Assembly: GCA_026018925.1 (NCBI GenBank)
Contig: JAKSZU010000008.1
Location: 57,823,527-57,887,526, forward strand
DNA length: 64,000 nt
Direction: 5' to 3'
DNA from: Tupaia tana
Lineage: Eukaryota > Chordata > Mammalia > Scandentia > Tupaiidae
The first letter of the stretch is position 1. Each line of letters opens with the position of its first letter. Positions 35,692 to 47,495 of the stretch are shown here, in pieces. Position numbers and translations under genes: made by a program. The notes under the pieces were generated by a model. That model had not been told where the DNA came from. It did not search any database and worked only from the letters and a program-made list of their open reading frames with translations.

Positions 35692-35860
35692 GCTAAGTCC
35701 AAAGAGTGATACTACTGAAACCAGCCCAGGGCGGAGCAACAATTTGCAGGTCCCTAGTTCATCAAACCCAAGCAGCCTCAAAGGTTCTACATCTCTGCTT
35801 GTTCACTCCGTTTCAGAAGTTCGAAAAGAACAGGGTGCTGGCAGTCATTCGGATACTTGA
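35692..35860 (+). CDS. FZD6: FZD6 terminal coding exon with stop codon
   Basis: The coding part of the last exon starts after 'ttatctag' with the third base of a split Arg codon. It reads [20 protein letters not shown] and ends [11 protein letters not shown] with TGA at 35858-35860. The end ([11 protein letters not shown]...HSDT) matches the recalled FZD6 C terminus. It continues into the 3' UTR without another intron. Summed with the four upstream exons (197+1018+149+429+169 bases) it closes an exact open frame of 653 codons plus stop. Confidence 0.97.
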
Positions 35861-37170
35861 AAAACCTTTATCCTGTTACTTAGAAGCAAATTGATGTTAC
35901 ACTGAAGGTGACATATGCACTGTCTTAGAAGCACTGTCTTAGAAGAATCACCGTTATGTTCTTTTGCACTTAAAGCTGCAATATCTACTGCTATACTGGA
36001 AAGAAATGGATTTCAATAATATGATTCATTTCACATAAGGGTTAATGACAACAGTATACCTGAAAAACAGAAGTGTACAGATTAATAATATGTTTTAGTT
36101 TGTGTGGGAGTAGGGGGTTACAAGAATCTTCCTTCTTATTTATGAAGATTCTATTCTTGTTAAAAGTATTTTAATGTACTATACTATTTCACTTTTTTGA
36201 TAGAAGATCAAGAGTTTTCTTTACTGAAATATTTAAAACTTATCCGTGTATCTTTTTTATATATATATTTGAAAATAAGCGTATATGTATTTGAACTGTT
36301 TAGAAATTCTGGAAAATTTATTCAAATATTTTATTATGTTATTCTGATATTTTAATACTACTTTGGTAGCTTTTACACTGAATTTCTAAGAAAATTGGGG
36401 AACAGTATTCTTTTATAGTATTAAAAATAGTTGACACAAGAAAAGGTTTAATCATGGAAATTCCATTTTAAAAAACACTTCCACCATAACACTTTAAGTG
36501 TGCAGATTTGATAAAGTATCATTGTTCTAGGAATTTCACAGGTCTGTTATGGAGCTAAAATAAGGTGCTTACTTAGAGTGTCCAGTGCTGGTTGTTACGC
36601 TGCTCACTGATGCTCCTGCGTTTTTAAACGAAATGTCCTGAAGCGTTAGCAAATGAAATATTAGTCTTCATTTATAATGAATTCAAGTGCAACTGATTTC
36701 TTTTTTTTAACTGTTACATGACCACCCAAGATTGTATTATGACCTTTACAGTCACTTATACTTTTCCTTTGTTTTAATTTTTTTTTTAACATTTAGAATA
36801 TAACCACTTTGTATTGTGTAGTATCTTCCTCAGACATTAGGCATTAAATAGGGTTTTGCTGAATATTCAAAAGTTATATTAGCATTATCTGTGCCAGTCA
36901 AATGGGGGGGGAATGTCCTGATAAAACAAAATATATTTTGTGTAACATACTTTAAAATATTAAAGAATTTTCTTTATTTTGAACAAGGCTTTCTGATGCT
37001 TTCAGTTTTCTCTCTGTTTAACATTCAGTTAAAAAAATAAAACTAAAACAATCATGTACTGTATGGAAAAATGTAAATATCAACTTTTCCATATTTTAAA
37101 CACATAACTTTGCATACAAATACTTTGTTTTATGTGATCTTTTTATTAATAAAATTTTCTTTGTATAAGA
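35861..37170 (+). other. FZD6: FZD6 3' untranslated region
   Basis: About 1.3 kb of AT-rich sequence follows the FZD6 stop. It lacks SINE insertions, although the flanks on both sides are full of them, and contains many 'attta' cores of the AU-rich-element type. The end is inferred from the poly(A) signal at 37148-37153 and the GT-rich stretch starting near 37171 (ggttgtggaatattttgtga). Confidence 0.85.
37148..37153 (+). terminator. FZD6: FZD6 poly(A) signal AATAAA
   Basis: A canonical AATAAA lies in 'attaataaaattttc', followed about 20 bases later by a GT-rich downstream element. A second AATAAA at 37036-37041 lies in an A-rich context and could serve as a proximal alternative site. Confidence 0.8.
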
Positions 37171-37517
37171 GGTTGTGGAATATTTTGTGATTAGGTATAT
37201 GTGTCCTGGCTCAGGAAGTAGTATAGTCTTTCAGAGTAGTGACTCTGTGACTAATAAATCAGAAGCTTCTCTTTAACAGGGGAAGGAGAAGACAGGACTT
37301 TTTTTTTGGTGGGGGGGATTACTGTGTTTTCCCCAATGTATAAATTATACAGCCATATTTATCGTAACTTTTTTAAACCAATCTGACAGTGCATTAGGTA
37401 ATTTGGAGAACTTCCCCAAAAAAGAAAGCTAAAACACATGAATGAAAACAGTGTAATTCTCCCAAACATTCAAAAGCTAATAAGATCATGAGGAATTGCA
37501 CTTAAAATTGCGTTGTT

Positions 37518-37784
37518 GGGACCAGCAGTTAGCATAATGGCTATGTCACTGGACTCCCACGTAGCCAACCGCTGTTCAAGTCCTGTACCCAGTGGCTTAA
37601 ACTCACACCGAGCGTGTGTGTGTGTGTGCCCAAGATCCTGAGAGGAGAATGATGGAGAAGGGATTGCAGCGTGGCCATCCCCCCGGGGGGGAGGGGTGAT
37701 TTTTCGCTTTCTGTCTCTCTGTCTCTGTCTTTCTGGTGAGCGCAGGTGCCCTATAGCAAAAAACTCTCCCCCCCCAAAAAAAAA
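37518..37784 (+). repeat. tRNA SINE family A downstream of FZD6
   Basis: Head 'gggaccagcagttagcataa', G/C core and end 'gccctatagcaaaaaactct', then a C run and A tail. 'aaattgcgttgt/aaattgtgttgt' flanks it. Confidence 0.92.
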
Positions 37785-38367
37785 TTGTGTTGTCTACTGT
37801 TACACTGGAAAAAAAATGGATTTCAAGTTTAAGATCTAGAGGAAGAGAGAGATTCATACTGCCAAGCCCAACATTTGGAGCTGCTTTTTCTCTGGGAACA
37901 TCTGGTGACTTGGAAAAGGTGGGTGAGAAGTTGAACAGTGCCACTGACAGCCTTCAAGAGCTGGCAGAGTAGGAGAGAGGAGTCTGCAGCCAACCACACT
38001 TAGAATTCTGATCCCAAAGGGCTGGATCCTAGGAATAAAGGTGAACTATAAATAAAACAACTCTGCTTCAAGTTATCTGGGTGGATTCAAACAAGCTCAA
38101 ACCCTTAAACTAAATTAAGGTAGTTCTGGATTCCTAATACCTTCAGGGACCACACAGAAGCAAATGAAAATCTTCTCTAGCATCACAAGTTCCATATACT
38201 CTACACGTATTTTCTTTACAATGCAACGCCCATCATATACTCATATACTCAGGCGTACATGAAAGACAGTACGTGAACAAGAACTGGCACAAAAATCAGA
38301 CAAGAAAAAAAGATCCACAGGTACTCTTGCATTACCAAGCGCACATCATGTAACACAAATATCAGCA

Positions 38368-38575
38368 AGGGGGAACAGATGGTGGCACAGGGGTAAAACA
38401 TGGCCCTCTGTGAGGCTATCCCATATAAAAGGGTCCCTTGATCAAATCTGGAGACCTCCCATGCACTAGTCACACACTTGCCTGTGATCCTGAGCTAGCT
38501 GAAGGCTGGAGATGAGCGAGCATAGAGACCTTATCGGTGTTCTGTTTCTCTGTCTTGCTAGCGAGAAAATCTGAT
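38368..38575 (+). repeat. tRNA-7SL composite SINE, degraded
   Basis: A tRNA-like part (gggaacagatggtggcacag ... cccttgatcaaatctgg) is joined to 7SL-like wording 'gcctgtgatcctgagctagc', 'tgaaggctgg' and 'catagagacctta', then a CT-rich end. Confidence 0.55.
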
Positions 38576-38579
38576 TCAG

Positions 38580-39277
38580 CCACAAAAGCAACAATGTGAT
38601 ACCTGTGGATTTTTTTAAAATCCAAAGAAATGACAATACCAATTTTTGGTGATGAGGCAACAGGAACTCATTTTTTGCTGGTGATTGCGAAATTGTACAG
38701 CTACTTTGGAAAATGGTTTGGTAGTTTTTCACATAGCTAAATGTGGTCTTACTGTACGACCTAGCAATTACACTAGATAACTCATCCAACTGATTTGTGT
38801 AGATAAGCTACTCTTGATATGGAGCATCTTTGTCCACTTCTTATGTCTGGGCATCACATGGTGACTTCCTGCCAAGGAGAGCATAGTTCAGGGTGTGAGG
38901 ACTGCAGCTTTGACAAACACTGTGTAAGCCAGAGGTACCTCACAACTCAAGTTCAATCAAGACAATCAAGGTCACATCAATGGTGCCAAGTCATGTTGAG
39001 AGAAGGTTCCCTTCACATGTCATGACAATGGCACTTTACCTCTGTGATCTTCCCCGAACCCATAACCTCAGCCTAGTCATTAGGAAAATGGCAGATAAAT
39101 CTCAACTGATGAACGTTTTACAAAATACCTGGCGAATATTCCTTTAAAGGGAGTTGAGGTAATCAAAAACAAGGAAAGTCTGAGAAACTATCACAGCCAA
39201 AAGGAGCTAAAGGAAACATGACAACTAAGTGTAATATAGTATCGCGGAAAAGAAAAAGTACAGTAGATAAAAATTAA
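38580..39277 (+). repeat. L1 3' end and 3' UTR
   Basis: 'actttggaaaatggtttggt' (ORF2 end), 'gacttcctgccaaggagagc', 'atggcactttacctctgtga', 'caaggaaagtctgagaaact' and 'aacatgacaactaagtgtaa' follow an L1M 3' UTR in order. It ends where the next composite SINE begins. Confidence 0.85.
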
Positions 39278-39513
39278 AGAAGCCCAGCTACACAGGACAA
39301 GAACCAGCAATACTTGGGAGGCTGGAAGCCATAGGGCGCACCCTGATGGGATTCCTGGCCAACCTAAACACTCAGGACACAGGGCACCTGAATTGTAGGC
39401 TGGGACAGGAGGATTGTGACATAGTAAGACCCCATCAGAAATACTTCTCTCTGCCTTTCTCTTTCTCATACACGAAGAAGAAAAGGAAGAAAAAAAAAAA
39501 AAAAAAAAAAAAA
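39278..39513 (+). repeat. 7SL-like composite SINE with poly(A)
   Basis: 'agcccagctacacaggacaa', 'cttgggaggctgg', 'aggctgggacaggaggattg' and 'acatagtaagaccccatc' resemble the Alu domain of 7SL RNA. It ends in a 27-base A tract after 'aggaag'. Confidence 0.65.
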
Positions 39514-39539
39514 GAACTAAGAGTATGGTGCTCTAGTCT

Positions 39540-39900
39540 GTTGTGTTGCAGTAACAGAAATGCCTGTGTCTGAGTAATTGAACTGAATTGAATTTTCACA
39601 GCTTTGGAGGTCCAAGGTCATGGGGCAAATCTGCTGAGCACCTTCCTGCTGGTGGGGGCTCTCTTCAGAGTCCCAAGGCAGTGCAGGCCATCATGTGGCA
39701 AGACAGGGCAAGAGCATGCCTGTGTGTCTCATTCTCTCTCCTTATAAACCCATCAAGATTCAACACTCATGGGGGCCCCACTTTGATGACCTTAATCCTA
39801 ATTGCCTCCCACAGGCCCCCACCTCTAAAATCCCATAGTCAGATTAAATTTGTACTTTCTTAATCTCATCACAACCAAATGTGAGGAACACAGTCAAATT
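39540..39900. repeat. Ancient interspersed repeat, family not assigned
   Basis: 'tttcacagctttggaggtcc', 'ctccttataaacccatcaag' and 'cttaatcctaattgcctccc' recall a common mammalian repeat that I cannot name with certainty. Confidence 0.5.
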
Positions 39901-40322
39901 ATAGCATATGAATAAAATATGGGCTTTAACTTAGTCATTAATTCAGTGATATTTCTTTAATTACCTGTGTGATCATTTCCTCCCTTATCCTTTCTCTTGT
40001 TCACTGGAACTCCTATTAGTCAGATACTGAACTTCCTGGACCAATCCTTTAATGTTCCCATCTTTTCTCTCCTTTTGCCTATCTCTTTGAATATTTCTCC
40101 TTGCTCTTAGAAAATTTATCAAACATCTTTTAAATTTCTATTAAATTTTTGCTTTGACTATTGTGTTTTAATTTTATAGGGCATTTTTATCTCTCTCCTT
40201 TTCCATAATATCTTCCTGTTCTGGCATTCTTTTATTAATATTTGAAGATAATTTAATTTACTTTTTAAAGGGCAAATAGAAAACATTGACTTTTTTTAAT
40301 TTTGTAACAGATGATTTTCTTT

Positions 40323-40588
40323 GTTTTTTTTCTTTTTTTTGGAGAGGTTTTTTTTTGCTATAGGGCGCGTGCACTCACCAGAAAGACAGAGAGAGAGACA
40401 GAAAGCGAGAAATCACTCCCAGGGGGGATGGCCATGCTGCCATCCCTTCTCCTCCATTCTCCTCTCGGGATCTTGGGCATGCACACACATGCGACCGGCG
40501 TGAGTTTAACCCGACAGGTCCGGGACTCGAACCGCGGTTAACTGCATGGGAGTCCAGCGACGTAGCCATTACGCTAACTGCTGGTCCC
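40323..40588 (-). repeat. tRNA SINE family A, young
   Basis: Reverse full-length copy with target duplication 'tgtaacagatgattttctt' on both sides. Confidence 0.94.
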
Positions 40589-40839
40589 TGTAACAGATGA
40601 TTTTCTTACACTCCCTTAGTCATTCTAATAATTTTGCAGTTGATTTTTCCTGTATTTTCTAGGTGCATGATCTTTTCTTCTCAAGCAATGGTAATTTCAT
40701 TTCTCTTCTGTTAGAACTTCTAGGTATCATTAATAATGGTAGTGGCAGGCATTCTTGTCTCATTTCTGTATTTTAATGAAAAGACCTGTAGTGCTTCATT
40801 ATTAAGAACAATGTTAGCATTTGATATAAAATAGTTTGT

Positions 40840-41060
40840 TTTTAGTTTGCTATAGGGGGTATCACCAGACAAAAATAGAGGGAAAGCAAATAATCAGCCC
40901 CCGGGGGGATGGCCATGCTGCAATCCCTTTTGCTACATTCTCCTCTCAGGATTTTGGGCACATGTGTCTAGCATGATTTTCAAGCTACCAGATCCAGGAC
41001 TCAAACTGCAGTTGGTCATGTGGAAATCCAGCACCTTAACCCCCATGTACCTGCTGGCTC
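40840..41060 (-). repeat. tRNA SINE family A, old
   Basis: Reverse diverged copy: 'gtttgctatagggggtatca' to 'catgtacctgctggctc'. Confidence 0.84.
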
Positions 41061-41070
41061 TCAATACAAT

Positions 41071-41317
41071 TTTTTTTTTTTTTCTATAGGGCACATGCAC
41101 TCATCAGAAAGAGAGAGACAGAGAGACAGAAAGCGAGAAATCACCCCCCTGGGGGGATGGCCACGCCGCAACCCCTTCTCCTCCATTCTCCTCTTGGAAT
41201 CTTGGGCACGCACACACACGCGCCCGGTGTGAGTTTAAGCCACTGGGTCTGGGACTCTAAGTGCAGTCGACTACATGGGAATACAGAGACATAGCCATTA
41301 TGCTAACTGCTGGTCCC
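41071..41317 (-). repeat. tRNA SINE family A
   Basis: Reverse copy with 'tctcaatacaattttt' on both sides. It inserted beside the head end of the preceding copy. Confidence 0.93.
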
Positions 41318-41821
41318 ATCTCAATACAATTTTTAAAAGATTAGCAACAGGTTTTGAATTTTATCAAATGTCTTTACCATCAACATTAGTTAAGAGGCTG
41401 TTAAAATAATTCTCAAAATCTTAGTAGCTTAAACTTTTATCAAGCATGTGACAAGTGCAAATGTTCTTGAGGTAGCCTTCCAAGTGATTATTCAAGAGAT
41501 CACTACTCCCATATTGTGGCTCTGCCATATTTCTTGGAGAGAGAGAGAGTAAATGATTGCACAGGAATACATTTCACAGGCCAGAATTGAAAATGGCACA
41601 GTTTCAGCTACATTCCATTTGCCAGAACTCAGGCACAAATCCACACCTAGCACAAGAGAGCCTGGGAATGCAGTCTATGTGTCTTCTTGGAAGGGACAAA
41701 GAACAGATTAAGTGGGCTGTTGGCCAGGGTTTCAATCTTTTAATGTGATGTGTTTAAATAAACTTCCTGATACGATGCCCTCTGTTCATTCTTTTTTTAA
41801 ATATAGTTTCTTTGTTTTTAG

Positions 41822-42008
41822 AATTATTTCTTACATTTTATTTCTTCTTATTATTATTATTTTAAATTTGCTGTAGAGCATGAGTACCCACCAGAGAGAC
41901 ACAGAGAGAGAGAGAAAGCGAGAAAGCAAGCCACCAGGTCCAGAACTCGAATCACAGTCAACCATGTGGAGGTCCAGTGCCTCAACCTCCACACTATATG
42001 CTGGCCCC
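41822..42008 (-). repeat. tRNA SINE family B with A-like remnant
   Basis: AT tail, 'gctgtagagcatgagtaccc' (an A-like piece), 'gagaaagcaagccaccaggt' and a head ending 'tatatgctggcccc'. Confidence 0.82.
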
Positions 42009-42177
42009 CATCTTTTATTCTTTGAATAACCTGACTTGATCATGAATTATCCTTTACTATACTGCTGGGTTTGATCTATTAGTCATTAATTTAGAATTAA
42101 AATGTGCATCTACATCCACCTATATTTTTAGATGACTTAACCCTGAGGAATACTTACATTCAATAAGCTTTAATTTA

Positions 42178-42410
42178 AAAAAAAAATTGCTATAGGATGT
42201 GTGTATGTTCACTGGAAAGAAATACAGAGAGATAGAGAAAGTGAGAAAGCACCCTTCAGAGGAAATGACCTTTCTACAGTCCCTTCTCTTCTTGGGATTT
42301 TGGGCACATGCACCTGGGGCGTTTTGCAATTCGCCAGGTCTGAGACTCAAACTGCACAGTCAGCCATGTGGGATTCAGTCATCTTAACCACCAAGCCACC
42401 TGGCTGACCC
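42178..42410 (-). repeat. tRNA SINE family A, old
   Basis: Reverse copy with 'caataagctttaattt/caataagcttgaattt' on the two sides. Confidence 0.87.
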
Positions 42411-42898
42411 AATAAGCTTGAATTTTAAAAGTATTTGTTTTTAGTAGCAAACTTCAAAAGCATCGTCTAATTCAAAACAAAGAAAAACAGCCATATTTAT
42501 TTTGCATGAAACCAGAATCTTTGGAGTCAAAAGACCCTGCTGTCTCTGAAAAGGTGACATTAAGTTTTGAAAATCACCTAGCATTTTTCAATCAAGAAAG
42601 TTAACTTAAATTCCATAATATATTTACATTTACACTTATAGTAACAAAGTTTGCCTGAGCACTAAGCAGCTAAACTCAGCAGCAGTGAAGATGTGATAAG
42701 GTAGCATCTCACTTTGAAAGTCTGCTACAAACCTTCAACAGAGTTTACAGAATGCCATCTTTCGAAAAGATGCAGTATACCTGTTGAGATCCATCACTGC
42801 TATGCTATTCTTGAGTCTAGAATAAAAAAAAAAAAAGGGATTTGGCCAAAAAAAATTAAAGAAAGCTACCCTAAACTCCTTGGTAAAACTAGACCTGA

Positions 42899-43172
42899 GG
42901 GGCCAGCAGGTGGCACAGTGGTTAAGGTGCTGGATTCCCGCATGGTTGGCCATGGTTCAAGTCCTGAACCCAGCAGCTTGAAACTCATGCTGGGCACATG
43001 TGCATATATGCCCAAAATCCTGAGAGGAGAATGAAGGAGAACAGATTATGGGATGGCCATTCTCCCTAGGGGGTGATTTCTCACTTTTTCCTCTCTCTGT
43101 CTCTCAGCAAGTGCACATGCTCTATAACAAAAATCTCTAAAAAAAAAAACGAAGAAAGAAAGAAAGAAAAAA
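42899..43172 (+). repeat. tRNA SINE family A, diverged
   Basis: Head 'ggggccagcaggtggcacag', box B 'ggttcaagtcc', full body, and a (gaaa)n tail. Confidence 0.9.
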
Positions 43173-43353
43173 TAGAAAAAGCTAGACTCAAACTGAAGGG
43201 ACACAAAGACAGAAAATTATCTCTTGATGACAGCATGTATGGTATCTCTAAATGGACTAATATGTAGTGTATTCATACTGGGAAAATTCATTTTGCATGC
43301 TGTAATGATATACAGTGCTTAAATATATAAAAAGTAATTAAAAATAATAATAA

Positions 43354-43631
43354 GGGGGCCAGCAGATGGCATAGTGATTAAGGTGCTAGACTTCTACATG
43401 GATGATTGTGGCTCAATCCCTGGACCCGGTGGCTTGAAATTCATGCTGGGTGCTTGTGCACGCATTCCCAAGATCCCAGGAAGAGAAGGGATTGTGGCAT
43501 AGCCATCTCTCCTGCCACCCCCACACCCGGGAGTGATTTCTTGTTTTCTCTGTCACTGTTTTGTCTCTCTCCCTGGCAAGTGCATGCACCATACAGCAAA
43601 AACCTCCAAAAATAATAAAAATAACAAAAAC
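43354..43631 (+). repeat. tRNA SINE family A, diverged
   Basis: Head 'gggggccagcagatggcata', 'aagagaagggattgtggcat', and end 'catacagcaaaaacctcc'. Confidence 0.88.
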
Positions 43632-44399
43632 GAGACCCGAAACAGTTCGTTAATTGCCAGCCGTCATCAAAATCACACCTCACGTGCTTCCTTATGCTCA
43701 TGTTCTCAGAAACGTACCACTGGTAGGCATTTCCAGTTACCTCTGCTGGAAAGTTTTTGCATTGCCAAGGCAGGCACCAGTATGCTCAGGAAATGAGAGA
43801 TGTAATTTGTAATAACCACAAGAAGCCCTCCTGGTACTTTCTGCATGGAAAGCATAATCTTTAATACTCCACTGCCCACAGCACAAGTCCAAGCCTTCAA
43901 TTCCAGAGGGCGAAGGCTTTAACGGCGGCCACTGTGATCTGTCATGCGCAGCAGAATAACACTTTCATTAACTCACAACGACTGTGTGTCCACAAAGAGA
44001 ACAAGTAGAGATTAAAAGGCTGATCCAAAGTGATCAAAGACTTTGGGACCCAGAACTAGACAGCAGTGGAAAGGAGTGTAGTGATGTTCATTGTGAATGT
44101 TACTGGAAAAGGAGAACCCAAAGGGAATAATGTGAGAAGAAATAAATGAGAAATAAGTGTTGTAGTGATAAATGCTAAGTAGAAATTGGAGTGAATGGCA
44201 AATGATTATTAAAATGAGTAAATTTAGCAGCCCAATTTAAACTTTTTATTTTCCATTCCTGAAAGGAAAAAGGGAAAAATCAGAAAAAACTTAGAAAAAT
44301 GTTTTGTTTTGTTTTGTTTTTTAATTTTCTACCACTAAAGGAGGAGGCAAGAGATTGTGAACCTATGTCAGTCTTGATAGAAAGGTCTGAAAAAAGTTT

Positions 44400-44612
44400 T
44401 CTTTTTTTAAAAAAATGTTGCCAAGGACACTCCCCAGAGAGAGAGAGAGAGAGACAGGGAGAGAGAGGAAGCACCCCCAATGAGAGGTACTCATGCCCAA
44501 TCCCTTCTCCTCCATTTCTCCATCCTGTACCCAGCATGCTTTTCAAGTCGTGGCCAGGATTCATTTGTCATGTGGGATCCAACCCCCTTAACCATCAGGC
44601 CACGGGGCCAGT
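44400..44612 (-). repeat. tRNA SINE, old A-like copy
   Basis: Reverse degraded copy: (ga)n, 'cccaatcccttctcctccat', and a head ending 'ggccacggggcca'. Confidence 0.72.
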
Positions 44613-44851
44613 TGGGAAAGATTATTCAAAGAAATTATTCTCCAAAGACGTGTTTATCTTCACTTATAATGAACACATGTTAAGTATTTCCTACTGACTT
44701 GTTTTCACTTACACACAGTTTTAACATACGTAGTATAGTCTATTAAACCCCTCATTTAATCCCAATATTTATAAATATACTATTACACACTATCACATTT
44801 ACAATATGTTGAGAAGAAAGGCGCAATGCCAGTAGAGATTAAGAAAAAGTT

Positions 44852-45124
44852 TGGGGACCAGCAGTTGGCATAATAGCTATGTCACTGGACTCCCATGTAG
44901 TCGACCACAGTTCGAGTCCTGGACCCGGTGGCTTAAAACTCATGCCAGGCGCATATGCATGCGTGTCCAAGATCCCAAGAGGAGAATGGAGGAGAAGGGA
45001 TTATGGTGTGGCCATCCCCCCTGGGGGGTGATTTCTGACTTTCTGTCTCTCTGTCTTTCTCTGTCTTTCTGGTGCACGCACACACCCTATAGCAAAAAAC
45101 TCTCCAAAAAAGAAAAAAAAAAAG
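44852..45124 (+). repeat. tRNA SINE family A
   Basis: Head 'ttggggaccagcagttggca', box B 'agttcgagtcc', full body and A tail. Confidence 0.91.
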
Positions 45125-45158
45125 TTACTTCCTAAACCCAAAATAAAGATAAAATACC

Positions 45159-45479
45159 TTTTTTTAAGAATTATTTTTATATGGGACCAGCAGCACAGCA
45201 TAATGGCTATGTCACTGGACTCCCTTGTACCGACCGCAGTTCGAGTCCTGGACCTGGTGGCTTAAACTCACGCAGGGCGCGTGTGAATGCATGCCCAAGA
45301 TCCCGACAGGAGAATGGAGCAGAAGGGATTGTGGCGTGGCCATCTCCCCCAGGGGGTGATTTCTCGCTTTCTGTCTCTCTTTCTCTCTCTGTCTTTCTGG
45401 CAAGCGCATGCGCCCTATAGCAAAAACCTCTCCAAAAAAAACCCCAAAAAACAAAAAAGAGAATTATTTTTATTTAACT

Positions 45480-45514
<35 letters not shown>

Positions 45515-45652
45515 TTTTAAATTTTACCAGAGAGGGACAGAGTGAAAGAGAGAGAGGGAAAGTGTGAAAGCAAGCCACCAGGCCTGGGGCTCAAACCACA
45601 GTCAGACATGTGGGAGCCCAGTGCCCTCAACTACCACACCACCTGCTGGTTC
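45159..45652 (-). repeat. tRNA SINE family B, interrupted
   Basis: The T/AT tail start (45159-45180) and the rest (45459-45652) are separated by an A copy. (ttat)n at 45476-45515. Outer flanks are 'aaaatacctt/aaaatatctt'. Confidence 0.87.
45183..45458 (+). repeat. tRNA SINE family A, inserted in a B tail
   Basis: Full-length copy with target duplication 'gaattatttttat' drawn from the AT tail of the host B copy. Confidence 0.92.
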
Positions 45653-46461
45653 TTAAAATATCTTAATGTCTTCTTCATCTTATTTTTCAAAGTACTAAGT
45701 GAAGTAAAACTGTCTAGTTTATGTGTTTCTTTCCTTAGGGGCTTATTCCATAATCTAATTGATTTTCATATTCAGGAAATACATAAATTTTCATATATAG
45801 ACTCCACATTTTAGCTAGAAAAAATTTCACCAGCAAGATCAAATCTCTTTTAGTGATGTCTGTCCTAACTAATGATCAGCCCAGTCCCCTCTAAGCTCAC
45901 CCACAACCCCCAAAACAATCTCATAAAACAGAAACTTCTAGGACTGTAAACGAGGTTGACCACTGGCAAAACCCTTGCTGGCATTCTCGGCCTCTTAACT
46001 GCCACCTCTATTTGTGCAGGCTCCTTGTGAGAAAGAATGGCACGCTGTGTTTCTGGAGCTGACCTTGTTGGCAGGCTGTGGGCAAATAAAAAGCACAGCA
46101 AAACAAAACAGGAACACTGTGTTTCCTCGAGTGACGGCCATCACTACCTCTTTGTCACTGGTCCCTGGACCTGGGTAGAGCTTTCCAGGCTTACCCTGCT
46201 GACACAGAGCAGTCCAGGAGTGATCTTTATGAAACTTAAGACCATAAAAGTGGAGTACAACACATCCAAAACCAGGAGGAGGGTGCCTTCAGGGCTTGAG
46301 GCAACATAGTCTCACCACTCTCAACACTACAGTTAATACACAGCACAATATAAAAACGCTACCTCCATGCATCCAACATACAGGGTGATGGAGGAGACTG
46401 AATTCTCATGGGTAAGAGGTAAGGCTGTCTAAAGAATTATCAATTCAAAGGAATGAAATCT

Positions 46462-46706
46462 GGGACCAGCAGATGGCATAGTGGTTACATTGCTGAACTC
46501 CCATGTGGCCAACTGCAGTTCGAGTAATGGCCCCGGTGGCTTCCAACTCAAGCTGGGCGTGTGTGCATGCGTGCCCAAAATCCCAAGAGGAAAATGGAAG
46601 AAAAGGTATTGTGGTGTGGCCATCCCCTGGGGGGGGTAATTTCTGGCTTTCTGTCTCTCTGGTAAGAACACATGCCCTATAGTAAAAATCCCTCAAAAAC
46701 AAAAAG
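46462..46706 (+). repeat. tRNA SINE family A
   Basis: Head 'gggaccagcagatggcatag', box B 'agttcgagtaa', and end 'gccctatagtaaaaatcc'. Confidence 0.9.
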
Positions 46707-46808
46707 GGAATTAAATCTAAGTGTAATGACATGGACACCTCCCAAGGCATTACTAAGCACAAAACAAAACAAACAAACAAACAAACAAAACAGGTTACAA
46801 AATTATAG

Positions 46809-47060
46809 AGGGCTGGCCCCGTGCAGTGGTTAAGAGAGCTGGATCTCACATGGCTAACTACAGTTCATATCTGACCTGGTGCCTTGAAAATCACTCTAGG
46901 CACATGTGTATACATGTCCCCAAACCTGACAAGATGGAGAAGGAGAGAAGAGAATGGTGTGACCACAACCCACTGGAGAGTGCTTTCTTCTTCCTCAACC
47001 CTCTCTCTCTCTCTCTGTTTTTCTCTGGCAAGTACACCACCCTCTGGCAAGAAAAAAATA
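46809..47060 (+). repeat. tRNA SINE, old A-like copy
   Basis: Head 'agggctggccccgtgcagtg', 'gaaaatcactctaggcacat' and a CT-rich end. Confidence 0.75.
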
Positions 47061-47203
47061 TATATACTTAAAGAGTGATACTAGGTATATAAGTAACTCC
47101 CACTCACAGAACAGTACCGTTTTCTATGGTTTTATACATATACAGCAGAGGAGAAGACCGGAAAATGTGGTAACACTGGTTATCTATGGAGATCAGGATT
47201 GTA

Positions 47204-47273
47204 TAAGGTCTTCAGGAAAGTCATGACACATTTTTGCACACAAAAACACATCATGACTTTCCCTATGACCTAA
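47204..47273. mobile_element. Mariner-like palindromic MITE
   Basis: The arms 'aggaaagtcatgacacattt' and 'acacatcatgactttcc' are inverted. TA flanks both sides; about 70 bp. Confidence 0.8.
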
Positions 47274-47339
47274 TAGATGATGATGAAAGCAGACATTCAG
47301 CTCATCTTTATTTGTTAAATTTCTTTAAGGAGAACCTAT

Positions 47340-47430
47340 TAATACAAGAGATCTTCAAAATGTTCATAGAAAATGTGTATTACACACAAATTGGAATATT
47401 CACTTTGTAAGCTAAATAATGTGACTGAAT
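47340..47430. mobile_element. Mariner relic, long type, one end
   Basis: 'gagatcttcaaaatgttcat' and 'agaaaatgtgtatta' match the end seen at 15531. The other end is lost. Confidence 0.5.
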
Positions 47431-47495
47431 GTATAAGAGAAAATTAAATTTAAAAAATTTTTTAAAAATGTGTATTACAAAAAAGACTATATACA

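Noticed and set aside
38249-38789. Minus-strand frames near 38249-38789
   Set aside because: They overlap an L1 3' end and a composite SINE on the opposite strand. No protein similarity seen.
46018-46310. Frame starting MARCVSGADLVGRLWANKKH
   Set aside because: Not recognised; surrounding words (gagtgatctttatgaaactt) look like a degraded LINE, so a gene is unlikely.
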